A DNA stretch of 17,030 nucleotides from JBGCDD01 sp045105075 (GTDB lineage: Bacteria > Pseudomonadota > Alphaproteobacteria > Rhodobacterales > Rhodobacteraceae). Each line of letters opens with the position of its first letter. The first letter of the stretch is position 1. Of this stretch, positions 6,330 through 14,570 are shown piece after piece. The stretch spans positions 1 through 17,030 of the forward strand of contig JBGCDD010000176.1 of assembly GCA_045105075.1 (NCBI GenBank). Reading direction: 5' to 3'. The notes beneath the pieces were generated by a model, which had not been told where the DNA came from, ran no database searches, and saw nothing but the letters and a program-made list of their open reading frames with translations. A program made the translations under genes and the position numbers.

Positions 6330-7997
6330 ATGGACCCTTATTATGACCTCGGCACCCATCATCGCCCGATCACCGCCGCCACGCCCGACGCACAGCTTTG
6401 GTTTGATCGCGGCCTGATCTGGATCTATGGCTTTAACTTTGACGAAGCGATTGCCTGTTTCAAACGCGCGCTCGAACACGACCCCGATTGCGCCATGGCC
6501 TATTGGGGCATCGCCTATGCCGCCGGGCCCGATTACAACATGCCATGGTCGCTTTACGATGACCGGGGTCGTGCCAAAGCGCTTGGCATCGCCTACGACG
6601 CGATGGAACAGGCCCAAAAGCGCGCCGCCCCCTGCACGCCCGCAGAACAGACCCTGATCGCCGCGCTCTCGGCCCGCTATCCCCAACGCACGCCGACGGA
6701 CGGGATGGACCGCTGGGACCACGCCTTTGCCGACGCCATGCGTGCTGCTTATGCCCTTCATCCCGGTGACCTTGATCTGGTGACGATCTACGTGGATTCG
6801 CTGCTCAATCTGACGCCCTGGCAAATGTGGGATCTGAAATCCGGCACGCCCGCCAAAGGCGCCGCCACGCCCGAGGCTCAGAGCGCGCTGGAAACCGCAA
6901 TGACCCAACCCGGCGCCATGGCCCATCCCGGACTGCTGCACCTCTACGTCCACCTGATGGAGATGTCACCGACCCCCGAAAAAGCGTTGAAAGCCGGCGA
7001 TGTGTTGCGCCATTTGGTGCCTGATGCGGGCCATCTGGTCCACATGCCAACCCATATCGATGTGCTCTGCGGCGACTACCAGAATGTGGTGTTTTGGAAC
7101 CAACGCGCGGTTGAGGCCGATCTGAAATATTACAACCTCGAGGGTGCGTTTAACCTCTATACCGGGTACCGGCAGCACAACTATCATTTCGTCATCTACG
7201 GCGCGCTGTTTCTGGGCCAGTTCGAACCGGCGATGGAAGCGGTGCGCGGCATGGCCGACACCACCCCCGAGGCCATGCTGCGGATCAAAAGCCCGCCGAT
7301 GGCCGACTTCTTTGAAAGCTATGTGGCGCTGGAACCGCATGTGCTGGTGCGTTTTGGCCGCTGGGCCGAGGCCAAGGCCCTGCCCGTGCCCGACGACCCC
7401 GATCTGTATCGGACGCTCACCGCAAATGTGCACTACGCGCGCGCGGTGGCCCATGCGGCGACAGGCAATGTGGCACAGGCCGAAGCCGAAGAAATACTGT
7501 TTCTCGCCGCCAAAGACCGCGTGCCCGACACCCGGCTGATGCACAACAACACCGTCCCGGATCTGCTTGAAATCGCACGCGAAATGCTGCGCGGAGAGAT
7601 TGAGTATCGCAAAGGAAATTACGATACCGCCTTTGCCCATCTGCGCCGCTCGGTGGCGCTGGATGACGCGCTTCCCTACGATGAACCCTGGGGCTGGATG
7701 CAGCCCACCCGTCACGCGTTGGGCGCGTTGCTGTTCGAACAGGGTCATATCGCAGAAGCCGAGGTGGTCTACCGCGAAGATCTGGGCCTGGGCGGTCAGC
7801 TGTCGCGCGCCACTGTCCACCCCAATAATGTCTGGAGCCTCAAGGGGTTGCACGACTGCCTTAAAGCATCACATGAACCACGTGATTTGCCTTTGATCCA
7901 ACAACAGCTTGATATTGCGATGGCCCGCGCCGACCAAGCGGTCGCCGCGTCCTGTTTTTGCGCCGGGGCCGCAATGGGCGATCAGAAAAACGCCTGA
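6330..7997 (+). CDS. TTC38-like tetratricopeptide repeat protein
   Basis: This 555-residue protein is cytoplasmic, with no signal peptide or membrane helix. The N-terminus (LWFDRGLIWIYGFNFDEAI, ALEHDPDCAMAYWGIAYA) and the central segment (HLYVHLMEMSPTPEKALKAGD, HMPTHIDV) match the bacterial homologues of the TTC38 family, a helical-repeat protein of unknown biochemical function. Repeat-like helices continue to the C-terminus (RYRKGNYDTAFAHL-type spacing). The length fits the family. The start at 6330 has no clear ribosome-binding site; two further ATGs lie within 10 nt upstream in other frames. It is separated from the MFS gene by 39 nt, suggesting one transcript. Its 3' end overlaps the convergent gcdH gene by 16 bp. 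Confidence 0.8.
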   Translation: MDPYYDLGTHHRPITAATPDAQLWFDRGLIWIYGFNFDEAIACFKRALEHDPDCAMAYWGIAYAAGPDYNMPWSLYDDRGRAKALGIAYDAMEQAQKRAAPCTPAEQTLIAALSARYPQRTPTDGMDRWDHAFADAMRAAYALHPGDLDLVTIYVDSLLNLTPWQMWDLKSGTPAKGAATPEAQSALETAMTQPGAMAHPGLLHLYVHLMEMSPTPEKALKAGDVLRHLVPDAGHLVHMPTHIDVLCGDYQNVVFWNQRAVEADLKYYNLEGAFNLYTGYRQHNYHFVIYGALFLGQFEPAMEAVRGMADTTPEAMLRIKSPPMADFFESYVALEPHVLVRFGRWAEAKALPVPDDPDLYRTLTANVHYARAVAHAATGNVAQAEAEEILFLAAKDRVPDTRLMHNNTVPDLLEIAREMLRGEIEYRKGNYDTAFAHLRRSVALDDALPYDEPWGWMQPTRHALGALLFEQGHIAEAEVVYREDLGLGGQLSRATVHPNNVWSLKGLHDCLKASHEPRDLPLIQQQLDIAMARADQAVAASCFCAGAAMGDQKNA

Positions 7998-9214
7998 AGC
8001 CCAGTCTGTGCGCGCCCCAAAATCAACGCGTGCACGTCATGGGTGCCTTCATAGGTATTGACCGTTTCCAGGTTCATCATGTGGCGGATCACCTGAAACT
8101 CAAGGCTGATCCCGTTGCCGCCATGCATGTCACGGGCGTGGCGCGCGATCTCAAGCGCTTTGCCACAATTGTTGCGTTTCACGATCGAAATCATCTCGGG
8201 CGCGGCCTTTGCCTCGTCCATCAACCGACCGACTCGCAACGACGCCTGCAAGCCCAGTGAAACCTCGGTCATCATATCGGCCAGCTTGCGCTGAAACAGC
8301 TGGGTTTGCGCCAGCGGCTTGTTGAACTGATGCCGGTCCAGCCCGTATTGCCGCGCGCCATGCCAGCACGCTTCGGCCGCGCCCATCACACCCCAGGAAA
8401 TGCCATACCGCGCCCGGTTCAAACAGCCAAACGGCCCCTTCAATCCTTGCACATGCGGCAACAGCGCGTCTTCGCCAACCTCAACGCCGTCCATCACGAT
8501 CTCGCCGGTGACCGAGGCGCGCAACGACATCTTGTTCATCACTTTCGGCGCGCTCAGACCCGGCATGCCTTTTTCCAGAATGAACCCACGGATCTTGCCG
8601 CCATGCTCATCGGATTTGGCCCAGATCACAAACACATCCGCAATCGGCGCGTTTGAAATCCACATCTTGGCGCCCGAAATCTTGTAGCCCGTCGCCGTTT
8701 TCACCGCGCGCGTCTTCATGCCCGCCGGGTCACTGCCCGCATCCGGTTCGGTCAGACCAAAACAGCCGATAAATTCGCCACTTGCCAGCTTGGGCAGGTA
8801 CTTCATCCGCTGCTCTTCGCTGCCATAGGCATAGATCGGATACATCACCAGCGAGCTTTGCACCGACATCATCGAGCGATACCCGCTGTCCACACGCTCA
8901 ACCTCGCGCGCCACCAGACCATAGCTGACATAACCCGCGCCCAGACCACCATACTGTTCCGGCACCGTCAGACCCAGCAAGCCCATCTCGCCCATTTCGC
9001 GAAAAATGCTCGGGTCGACGCTTTCGCTGGCATAGGCTTCGGTGACCCGCGGCTGCAGCTTTTCCTGCGCATAGGCGCGCGCGCTGGCCGCGATCATCCG
9101 CTCGTCTTCTTCCAGCTGATCATCCAGCCGCAGCGGGTCCATCCAGTCAAAGGTCCCCAAATCCGGCGCATCTTTGGCCTTCAGGGCGGGCGTGGTTTTG
9201 GCTTCAATATTCAT
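7982..9214 (-). CDS. gcdH: Glutaryl-CoA dehydrogenase
   Basis: This 410-residue flavoenzyme of the acyl-CoA dehydrogenase family oxidises and decarboxylates glutaryl-CoA to crotonyl-CoA in lysine/tryptophan degradation. GcdH hallmarks include YRSMMSVQSSLVMYPI, the substrate-side FGLTEPDAGSDP and KMWISNAPIADVFVIWAK. The C-terminal TYEGTHDVHALILGRA carries the catalytic Glu (about residue 389), placed as in glutaryl-CoA rather than other acyl-CoA dehydrogenases. The length is normal. The ATG at 9214 follows GAGGAGTGCGCC, a good ribosome-binding site. It is transcribed in the same direction as tupA, 82 bp downstream of it, but the functions are unrelated. Its last 16 bp overlap the convergent TPR gene. 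The usual partner, a CoA-transferase or regulator, is not in the window. Confidence 0.93.
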   Translation of the reverse strand: MNIEAKTTPALKAKDAPDLGTFDWMDPLRLDDQLEEDERMIAASARAYAQEKLQPRVTEAYASESVDPSIFREMGEMGLLGLTVPEQYGGLGAGYVSYGLVAREVERVDSGYRSMMSVQSSLVMYPIYAYGSEEQRMKYLPKLASGEFIGCFGLTEPDAGSDPAGMKTRAVKTATGYKISGAKMWISNAPIADVFVIWAKSDEHGGKIRGFILEKGMPGLSAPKVMNKMSLRASVTGEIVMDGVEVGEDALLPHVQGLKGPFGCLNRARYGISWGVMGAAEACWHGARQYGLDRHQFNKPLAQTQLFQRKLADMMTEVSLGLQASLRVGRLMDEAKAAPEMISIVKRNNCGKALEIARHARDMHGGNGISLEFQVIRHMMNLETVNTYEGTHDVHALILGRAQTGLQAFF

Positions 9215-9296
9215 GGCGCACTCCTCGTGTTTGACCCTTAGTTAACGCAATTGCAGTGCGAAAAACAGCGACACTTTGGCCCAAAACGCAGGGTTC
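9215..9296 (-). promoter_or_regulatory. gcdH upstream region
   Basis: The 82-bp gap between tupA and gcdH has no clear terminator. It contains GTTAAC (9241-9246) directly beside the perfect palindrome GCAATTGC (9247-9254), a candidate regulator site about 35 bp before the start codon. A ribosome-binding site, GAGGAG, is present. No convincing -35/-10 pair was identified. Confidence 0.25.
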
Positions 9297-10115
9297 TTAA
9301 TCCACAACCGCGCCTGCTGCGTTGGGAAAGAACAATTGCTGTGCGTCGCGCACATAACCGCCAATCGCGCTTTGCCCCTCCGGCCCGGTCAACCAATCGA
9401 TGAATTGGCCCGCCGCGTCGGCTTTGACATGGGCGTGGCGCGCGGGGTTGACCATGATCACGCCGTATTGGTTGAACAGCCGCGCATCGCCCTCAACCAA
9501 AACCTCAAGCCCGTCCTTGTTGCCAAAGGTGATCCAGGTGGCGCGGTCGCTGAGGGTATAGGCCGCCATGCCCGCCGCCAGGTTCAACGTTGTGCCCATG
9601 CCGCTGCCGGTTTCGCGGTACCACTGGCCCGACACCGCCGCCACATCCAACCCCGCCGCCGCCCAATGGCGCTGTTCGGCCTTGTGGGTGCCACTGTCAT
9701 CCCCGCGCGAAGCGAACGGCGCCTTGGCTGCTGCAATCGCTTGAAACGCCTCAACAATATCGCGCCTGCCGCGAATGCCAGCCGGGTCATCTGTAGGCCC
9801 GATCAGCACAAAATCATTGTACATCACGTCAAAACGCTGAACGCCCCAGCCTTGTGCCACAAACTGGTCCTCGGCGGCGCGCGCATGCACCAGCAACACA
9901 TCGCCGTCCCCGTTGCGCGCATTGCGAATGGCCTGCCCGGTGCCCACCGCGACCACCCGCACAGCAACGCCCGATTGCGCCGTGAACAGCGGCAAGATCG
10001 CGTCCAACAGGCCGGAATTTTGCGTCGACGTGGTGGATTGCAACGTGATAAATCCTTGCGCGCCCGCACCAGAGGCCCAGCAAACCGCCATCCCAAAAGC
10101 CAACACACGCCACAT
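9297..10115 (-). CDS. tupA: Tungstate ABC transporter substrate-binding protein TupA
   Basis: This 272-residue periplasmic protein has a cleavable signal peptide (about residues 1-19, ending GAGA before Q). The mature part starts with STTSTQNSGLLD (27-38), which is the TupA-type oxyanion-binding TTTSTxxSGL signature rather than that of ModA. Further family features are VGTGQAIRNARNGDGDVLLVHA and YNDFVLIGPTDDPAGI, then FASRGDDSGTHKAE. It should capture tungstate and deliver it to the TupB/TupC permease for tungsten enzymes. It begins 3 nt after the tupC stop, so it is the last gene of a tupB-tupC-tupA operon, an order differing from the common tupABC. Molybdate specificity cannot be excluded from sequence alone. 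Confidence 0.88.
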   Translation of the reverse strand: MWRVLAFGMAVCWASGAGAQGFITLQSTTSTQNSGLLDAILPLFTAQSGVAVRVVAVGTGQAIRNARNGDGDVLLVHARAAEDQFVAQGWGVQRFDVMYNDFVLIGPTDDPAGIRGRRDIVEAFQAIAAAKAPFASRGDDSGTHKAEQRHWAAAGLDVAAVSGQWYRETGSGMGTTLNLAAGMAAYTLSDRATWITFGNKDGLEVLVEGDARLFNQYGVIMVNPARHAHVKADAAGQFIDWLTGPEGQSAIGGYVRDAQQLFFPNAAGAVVD

Positions 10116-10118
10116 CGC

Positions 10119-10862
10119 TCAGACCACCAGCGCACCGGACAAAAACCGCCGCGCGGCCAGCGATTCTGGGCGGTCAAAGAACTGCTCGGCCGAGCTGTGT
10201 TCGGCGATACGCCCGCGTTGCATCAGCACGATATCATGGCCCAACCGGCGTGCCTGTCCGATATCATGGGTCACCATCACAATCCGCGTGCCGGCGCGCG
10301 CCGCATCCAGGATCATCGCTTCGATGCTTTGGGTGGCCGCCGGATCAAGCGCGCTGGTGGGTTCGTCCAGAAACAGAATGCCCGGCGCACAGGCCAGCGC
10401 GCGCAAGATCGCCAACCGCTGGGCTTCACCGCCCGACAGGCTGCGCGCGGATTGACGCGCCTTGCCGCCCAGCCCGCCTTGTTGCAACAACGCCTCGATC
10501 CGGGTGCGCCGCTGCGCCCGCGCCAAACCCTGACGGCGCAACACGTAATTCAGATTGCCCGCCACCGAGCGGCGCAACAACACCGGCGTCTGAAACACCA
10601 TCGCCTGGCGCGTGCGCGCCGCGTCATCAAGGCCCAGCCCGTCTTGACACACCTGCCCCGAATCCGGCGCAATCAGCCCATGCAAACACCGCAACAACAG
10701 GCTTTTACCGGCGCCATTGGGCCCTAAAATCAGCGTTGGCCCCGGCCCTCTGAGCGCCAGATGAGCCACATCCAAAAGCACCGCCCCTGCCCGCGCAATA
10801 TGCACTCCGCGCGCCTCCAAACGTGGGCTGTCTACCACAGTCTCTGCGGTCAGATCACGCAT
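10119..10862 (-). CDS. tupC: Tungstate ABC transporter ATPase TupC
   Basis: This 247-residue cytoplasmic ABC ATPase would energise TupAB. With the start at 10862, Walker A is GPNGAGKS (47-54), Q-loop Gln91, signature LSGGEAQR (142-149), Walker B ILFLDEP (162-168) and H-loop His199. The protein is short and lacks the C-terminal regulatory domain seen in ModC. I prefer the ATG at 10862 over the in-frame ATG at 10883. AAGGA sits 7 nt before it, and it overlaps the tupB stop by 8 nt (ATGCGTGA), a sign of translational coupling. Confidence 0.87.
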   Translation of the reverse strand: MRDLTAETVVDSPRLEARGVHIARAGAVLLDVAHLALRGPGPTLILGPNGAGKSLLLRCLHGLIAPDSGQVCQDGLGLDDAARTRQAMVFQTPVLLRRSVAGNLNYVLRRQGLARAQRRTRIEALLQQGGLGGKARQSARSLSGGEAQRLAILRALACAPGILFLDEPTSALDPAATQSIEAMILDAARAGTRIVMVTHDIGQARRLGHDIVLMQRGRIAEHSSAEQFFDRPESLAARRFLSGALVV

Positions 10863-11568
10863 GGCGCATTCCTTGTTGTTCACTTCGCGACGTCAGAACG
10901 CTGACCGCACCGGTCACTGTAATCGCCAGCGCAATCAACAGCGTGCCCAACGCCAAAGCCAGCGCCAGATTCCCCTTCGAGGTTTCCAGCGCAATTGTCG
11001 TGGTCATCACCCGCGTCACATGGTTGATATTGCCGCCCACAATGATCACCGCCCCGACCTCGGCAATGGCGCGCCCGAACCCGGCCAAAAGCGCGGTCAT
11101 CAGCGCCAGCCGCCCGTCCCACAACAGCGTCGGAACCGAGGCCAACCGCCCGACCCCAAGCGAGCGCAGCTGTTCGGCATATTCTGCATCCAGCGTCTGA
11201 ATGGTCTGGCGGGTCAGCGCGGCAATGATCGGCGTGACCAGCACCACCTGCGCGATAATCATGGCGGTGGGCGTATAGAGCAGCTCAAGCACCCCAAAAG
11301 GCCCCGAGCGCGACAACAGCAGATAAACGCTCAGCCCCACAACCACCGGCGGCAGCCCCATCAGCGCGTTGACCAGCACAATCAGCGCCCGTCGTCCGGC
11401 AAAGCGACCAACCGCAAGTGCTGCGCCAATCGGCATGCCAATCAAGGCCGAAATCAACACAGCCAACCCCGACACCTTGAGCGACAGCGCCACGATGCCC
11501 CAAAGCACCGGGTCCCCGGTCAGAATCAAATGCAACGCGGTGCTGAATTCTAGTGCAAATTCCTGCAT
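10855..11568 (-). CDS. tupB: Tungstate ABC transporter permease TupB
   Basis: This 237-residue inner-membrane protein has about five to six hydrophobic helices (for example VSGLAVLISALIGMPIGAAL, NALMGLPPVVVGLSVYLLL, AMIIAQVVLVTPIIAAL). The EAA-type loop AEQLRSLGVGRLASVPTLLWDGR follows, and GFGRAIAEVGAVIIVGGNI is characteristic of TupB/WtpB permeases. It is the first gene of the tup operon. The ATG at 11568 has GGGAGAAA directly upstream; a longer reading from 11616 would add 16 polar residues and has no good ribosome-binding site. It overlaps tupC by 8 nt. Confidence 0.87.
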   Translation of the reverse strand: MQEFALEFSTALHLILTGDPVLWGIVALSLKVSGLAVLISALIGMPIGAALAVGRFAGRRALIVLVNALMGLPPVVVGLSVYLLLSRSGPFGVLELLYTPTAMIIAQVVLVTPIIAALTRQTIQTLDAEYAEQLRSLGVGRLASVPTLLWDGRLALMTALLAGFGRAIAEVGAVIIVGGNINHVTRVMTTTIALETSKGNLALALALGTLLIALAITVTGAVSVLTSRSEQQGMRHA

Positions 11569-11625
11569 TTTCTCCCAAATCCGCAGGTTTTTCGGACGAT
11601 GATCAAAGTATTGCATGCACAGGTG

Positions 11626-11643
11626 GACAGGTCATCCCCTGTC
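11626..11643. promoter_or_regulatory. Palindrome upstream of tupB, possible operator
   Basis: GACAGG (11626-11631) and CCTGTC (11638-11643) form a perfect 6-bp inverted repeat with a 6-nt spacer, 58 bp upstream of the chosen tupB start. It does not resemble the ModE box. A tungstate-responsive regulator binding here is only a guess. Confidence 0.3.
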
Positions 11644-11674
11644 TGCATCAAAGGTTCAAAAATGTAGCAGACGT

Positions 11675-11704
11675 AAAAAAACCCCACCAGAATGGCAGGG
11701 TTTT
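11675..11704 (-). terminator. Rho-independent terminator of the pyrimidine transport operon
   Basis: Read on the minus strand, AAAACCCTGCC and GGTGGGGTTTT form an 11-bp stem (two wobble pairs) around ATTCT, followed by a run of T residues. It lies about 55 nt after the stop codon of the binding-protein gene and separates that operon from tupB. Confidence 0.85.
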
Positions 11705-11759
11705 GTTGGTTTTGGCTTTGACAAACGCGCGCCTGTTACGGCCCGTCCTTCGCCCCAGA

Positions 11760-12755
11760 TCAGTTCAGAGCAGCATCGGTGATCGCGTGGGTCCAGGCAC
11801 CGATCGGCGCTTTGGTGATCACCGGGTCCGAGCCGCCCGCCAGCAATGTGGCCACGGTGCGCTCAAAATCTGCCGGGTCCAGCGTGCCGTTTGATCCTGC
11901 GGTCAGTTTGGCAATCTCGCCCATCATGCGCACTTGGTGGTCTTCGGTCTGCGCGCCCGTTGCATCGTTGTCGAGCACGATTTCAGCGGCCTCACCGGGG
12001 TTGGCTTCGGCATATTTCCAACCCTTCATGCTGGCCCGCACAAAGCGCACCATCTTGTCGACAAAGACCGGATCGTCCAGATTGGCCTCAAGCGCATAGA
12101 TGCCGTCCTCCAATGTCGCCACGCCCTGTTCTTCGTATTTGAACGTGATCAGCTCGTCCGGGCTGACACCGGCATCCAGCACCTGCCCGTACTCGTTATA
12201 GGACATGGTGGAAATGCAATCGGCCTGACGCTGGAGCAGCGGATCAACGTTAAAGCCCTGCTTCAGAACGGTCACACCATCGGCGCCGCCATCGGTCGAA
12301 ATGCCTTGCTGGCTCATCCAGCTCAGGAACGGGTATTCATTGCCAAAGAACCACACGCCGATGGTCTTGCCTTTGAAATCCGCCGGGCTGGTGATGCCGG
12401 TGTCTTTCCAGCAGGTCAGCATCAGACCGGACGTCTTGAACGGCTGCGCAATGTTGACCACCGGCAAACCCTTTTCGCGCGCCGCCAAGGCCGATGGCAT
12501 CCAGTTCAGCATCACATCAGCGCCGCCGCCCGCCAAAACCTGAGGTGGCGCAATGTCAGGACCGCCCGGCAACACGGTCACGTCCAGCCCCTCTTCGTCG
12601 TAAAACCCTTTGTCCAGCGCCACATAATAGCCCGCAAACTGCGCTTGCGTGACCCACTGCAGCTGCAACTTTACGGTGTTGGCATGCCCGTCGGCAAATG
12701 CAGTGCCCGCCCCCATCGCCAAAGCCATCGCGGCCCCGATCATTTGGTTTTTCAT
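11760..12755 (-). CDS. ABC transporter substrate-binding protein, NMT1/THI5-like (predicted pyrimidine)
   Basis: This 331-residue periplasmic protein has a signal peptide (about 1-21, cleavage after AFA). The mature start (VKLQLQWVTQAQFAGYYVALDKGFY) is the classic opening of NMT1/THI5-like binding proteins. It continues GLDVTVLPGGPDIAPPQVLAGGGADV, then GKTIGVWFFGNEYPFLSW and SYNEYGQV. Relatives bind thiamine pyrimidine precursors, riboflavin or pyrimidines. The preceding hydA points to uracil, thymine or a related pyrimidine, which is inference. A very strong ribosome-binding site, AAGGAGGGT, precedes the ATG, fitting the need for excess binding protein. It is the last gene of the operon, 43 nt after the permease and followed by a terminator. 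Confidence 0.85.
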   Translation of the reverse strand: MKNQMIGAAMALAMGAGTAFADGHANTVKLQLQWVTQAQFAGYYVALDKGFYDEEGLDVTVLPGGPDIAPPQVLAGGGADVMLNWMPSALAAREKGLPVVNIAQPFKTSGLMLTCWKDTGITSPADFKGKTIGVWFFGNEYPFLSWMSQQGISTDGGADGVTVLKQGFNVDPLLQRQADCISTMSYNEYGQVLDAGVSPDELITFKYEEQGVATLEDGIYALEANLDDPVFVDKMVRFVRASMKGWKYAEANPGEAAEIVLDNDATGAQTEDHQVRMMGEIAKLTAGSNGTLDPADFERTVATLLAGGSDPVITKAPIGAWTHAITDAALN

Positions 12756-12798
12756 TGTCGTACCCTCCTTGTTGTCAGACCTTTTGGCCTGCTTTTGG

Positions 12799-13653
12799 TT
12801 ATCTTCGCTGCGACGGATGCCAAAACGTCACCCCCCGCTCGATCAGCGCAACCGCGCCGTAAAACAGCGATCCGGCCAATGCGGCCACCACAATTTCGGC
12901 CCAAACCAGATCCATCGCAAGCTGCCCCACCGAGGTTGAGATGCGAAACCCCATTCCAACGGTCGGCGAGCCAAAAAATTCAGCAACAATCGCGCCGATC
13001 AAAGCCAAAGTCGTCGCGATTTTCAAGCCATTGAAGACAAACGGCATCGCCGCAGGCAAACGCAGCTTGAACAGCGCTTGGGCATAGCTGGCCGCGTAGG
13101 TGCGCATCAGATCGCGCTGCATCGCATCGGCCTGTTTCAACCCGGCCACCGTGTTGACCAAAATCGGGAAAAACACCATCACCGCCACGACTGCGGCCTT
13201 GCTTTCCGGCCCGTTGCCCAGCCATTTCACAAAAATCGGCGCGATCCCGATGATCGGCAACGCGGCCATGAAACTGCCCACCGGCAACACGCCGCGCATC
13301 AGAAAATCGGACCGGTCCGCCAGGATTGCGACACCAAAGGCCGCGACAGCACCCACAATGTAACCGGGCAAGGCGCCGTACAAAATCGTCTGCACAAAGT
13401 CCTTCCACAACAGCGCGGTTTCCTGCGAAAAGCGCACCGCAATGTCCGAGGGTGGCGGCAGGATCACGCCGCTGACCCCCAACATGCGCACCAAAACCTC
13501 CCACATCGCCAACAACGTCAGCCCAAAGATCACCGGCACCAAAAGCGAACGCCAGCGCGCCGGCGGTCCCGCGGCAAGGCGCACATTGGCGTACCAGCCT
13601 GCCGCCCAGATCACGCCGGCTCCGGCAAAAGCACTGATCGTGTCCCCGCTCAT
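12799..13653 (-). CDS. ABC transporter permease 2 (predicted pyrimidine transporter)
   Basis: This 284-residue BPD-type inner-membrane protein has about six hydrophobic helices. The EAA loop reads YAASYAQALFKLRLPAAMPFVFNGLKIA, matching nitrate/taurine/thiamine-precursor type permeases (SsuC/ThiX class). GSFMAALPIIGIAPIFVKWLG and GSPTVGMGFRISTS are typical of that class. Its ATG overlaps the stop of the previous permease by 4 nt (ATGA), so translation is coupled. It probably forms a heterodimer with permease 1. Confidence 0.88.
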   Translation of the reverse strand: MSGDTISAFAGAGVIWAAGWYANVRLAAGPPARWRSLLVPVIFGLTLLAMWEVLVRMLGVSGVILPPPSDIAVRFSQETALLWKDFVQTILYGALPGYIVGAVAAFGVAILADRSDFLMRGVLPVGSFMAALPIIGIAPIFVKWLGNGPESKAAVVAVMVFFPILVNTVAGLKQADAMQRDLMRTYAASYAQALFKLRLPAAMPFVFNGLKIATTLALIGAIVAEFFGSPTVGMGFRISTSVGQLAMDLVWAEIVVAALAGSLFYGAVALIERGVTFWHPSQRR

Positions 13654-14570
13654 GACGCTCGCATCCCCATGCGGGCCAGCGCCACACGTTCAATGATCGC
13701 CACAATGCCCACCAGCCCCGCCGCAGCAATCGCCGCCGCAAACAGCGCCGCCCACGCCACCAAAGGCTGTCCGTATTGATCACCCACCAACATGCGCGCG
13801 CCAAAGCCCGCCTGTGCGCCGGTGGGCAATTCGCCCACAATCGTGCCCACCAAAGACGCCGCGATGCCGATTTTCAGCGACGCAAACAGATAGGGCATCG
13901 ACGCCGGCAGCCGCAGTTTCCAAAACCCCTGCGCCCCGCTGGCCCCATAGGTTTTCAGCAAATCCAGCTGCATCGCGTCGGGGCTGCGAAAGCCTTTGAC
14001 CATGCCCACAACCACCGGAAAAAAGCTGAGGTAAGCCGCAATGAGCGCCTTGGGCAGCAACCCCTGCACCCCCAGCGCGCCCAGCACCACAATGATCATC
14101 GGCGCCACCGCCAGAATGGGAATGGTCTGGCTGGCAATCGCCCAGGGCATCACGCTCATGTCCATGGCGCGGGAATAGACAATGCCGATGGCCAGCAAAA
14201 TCCCGAGGCCCGTGCCAATGCCAAAGCCCAGCAATGTTGCGGAAACCGTCACCCATCCGTGATAGATCAACGAACGTTTCGAGGTGATTTTCTTCTCAAC
14301 CGTGGTCTCCCACAGCTCGATCGCGACCTCATGCGGCGCCGGCAAACGCGGGCGTTTTTGCGCAAACACCCCGCCAATCACATGTGGGTTGCGCGCCACC
14401 AACACGATCCCGTTGACATCCTTGCGCGCAATCGCGCTGTCGGGGAAAACCGCAACACCTTCGCGCTCGGCCTGCGTGGCGGCCGCGTGGATGTTCATCG
14501 GCAACACGGCTGCATACCAAAACGCGACAATCGCCGCGACCACGCTCAGAATGGGCAAAACGCTGCGCAT
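13650..14570 (-). CDS. ABC transporter permease 1 (predicted pyrimidine transporter)
   Basis: This 306-residue inner-membrane permease has the same fold class as permease 2. After a first helix (residues 5-24) there is a hydrophilic segment of about 75 residues, likely periplasmic, including REGVAVFPDSAI and RPRLPAPHEVAIELW. Helices follow, then an EAA loop (YGASGAQGFWKLRLPASMPYLFASLKIG). The loop after helix 1 makes it longer than permease 2. The ATG directly follows the ATPase stop (TGAATG, no gap). It overlaps the next permease by 4 nt. Confidence 0.88.
   Translation of the reverse strand: MRSVLPILSVVAAIVAFWYAAVLPMNIHAAATQAEREGVAVFPDSAIARKDVNGIVLVARNPHVIGGVFAQKRPRLPAPHEVAIELWETTVEKKITSKRSLIYHGWVTVSATLLGFGIGTGLGILLAIGIVYSRAMDMSVMPWAIASQTIPILAVAPMIIVVLGALGVQGLLPKALIAAYLSFFPVVVGMVKGFRSPDAMQLDLLKTYGASGAQGFWKLRLPASMPYLFASLKIGIAASLVGTIVGELPTGAQAGFGARMLVGDQYGQPLVAWAALFAAAIAAAGLVGIVAIIERVALARMGMRAS

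Noticed and set aside
5058..6953. Open frame of 631 codons on the minus strand
   Set aside because: It is antisense to the MFS and TPR genes, composed of low-complexity His/Gly/Arg-rich sequence, and crosses two unrelated genes. It is a by-product of their GC-rich codon use.
9276..10727. Open frame of 483 codons on the plus strand
   Set aside because: It lies antisense to tupA and tupC, and its residues are rich in Arg, His, Pro and Gln with no domain. It is a shadow frame.
11934..13034. Open frame of 366 codons on the plus strand
   Set aside because: It is antisense to the binding protein and permease 2 and has no recognisable motif.
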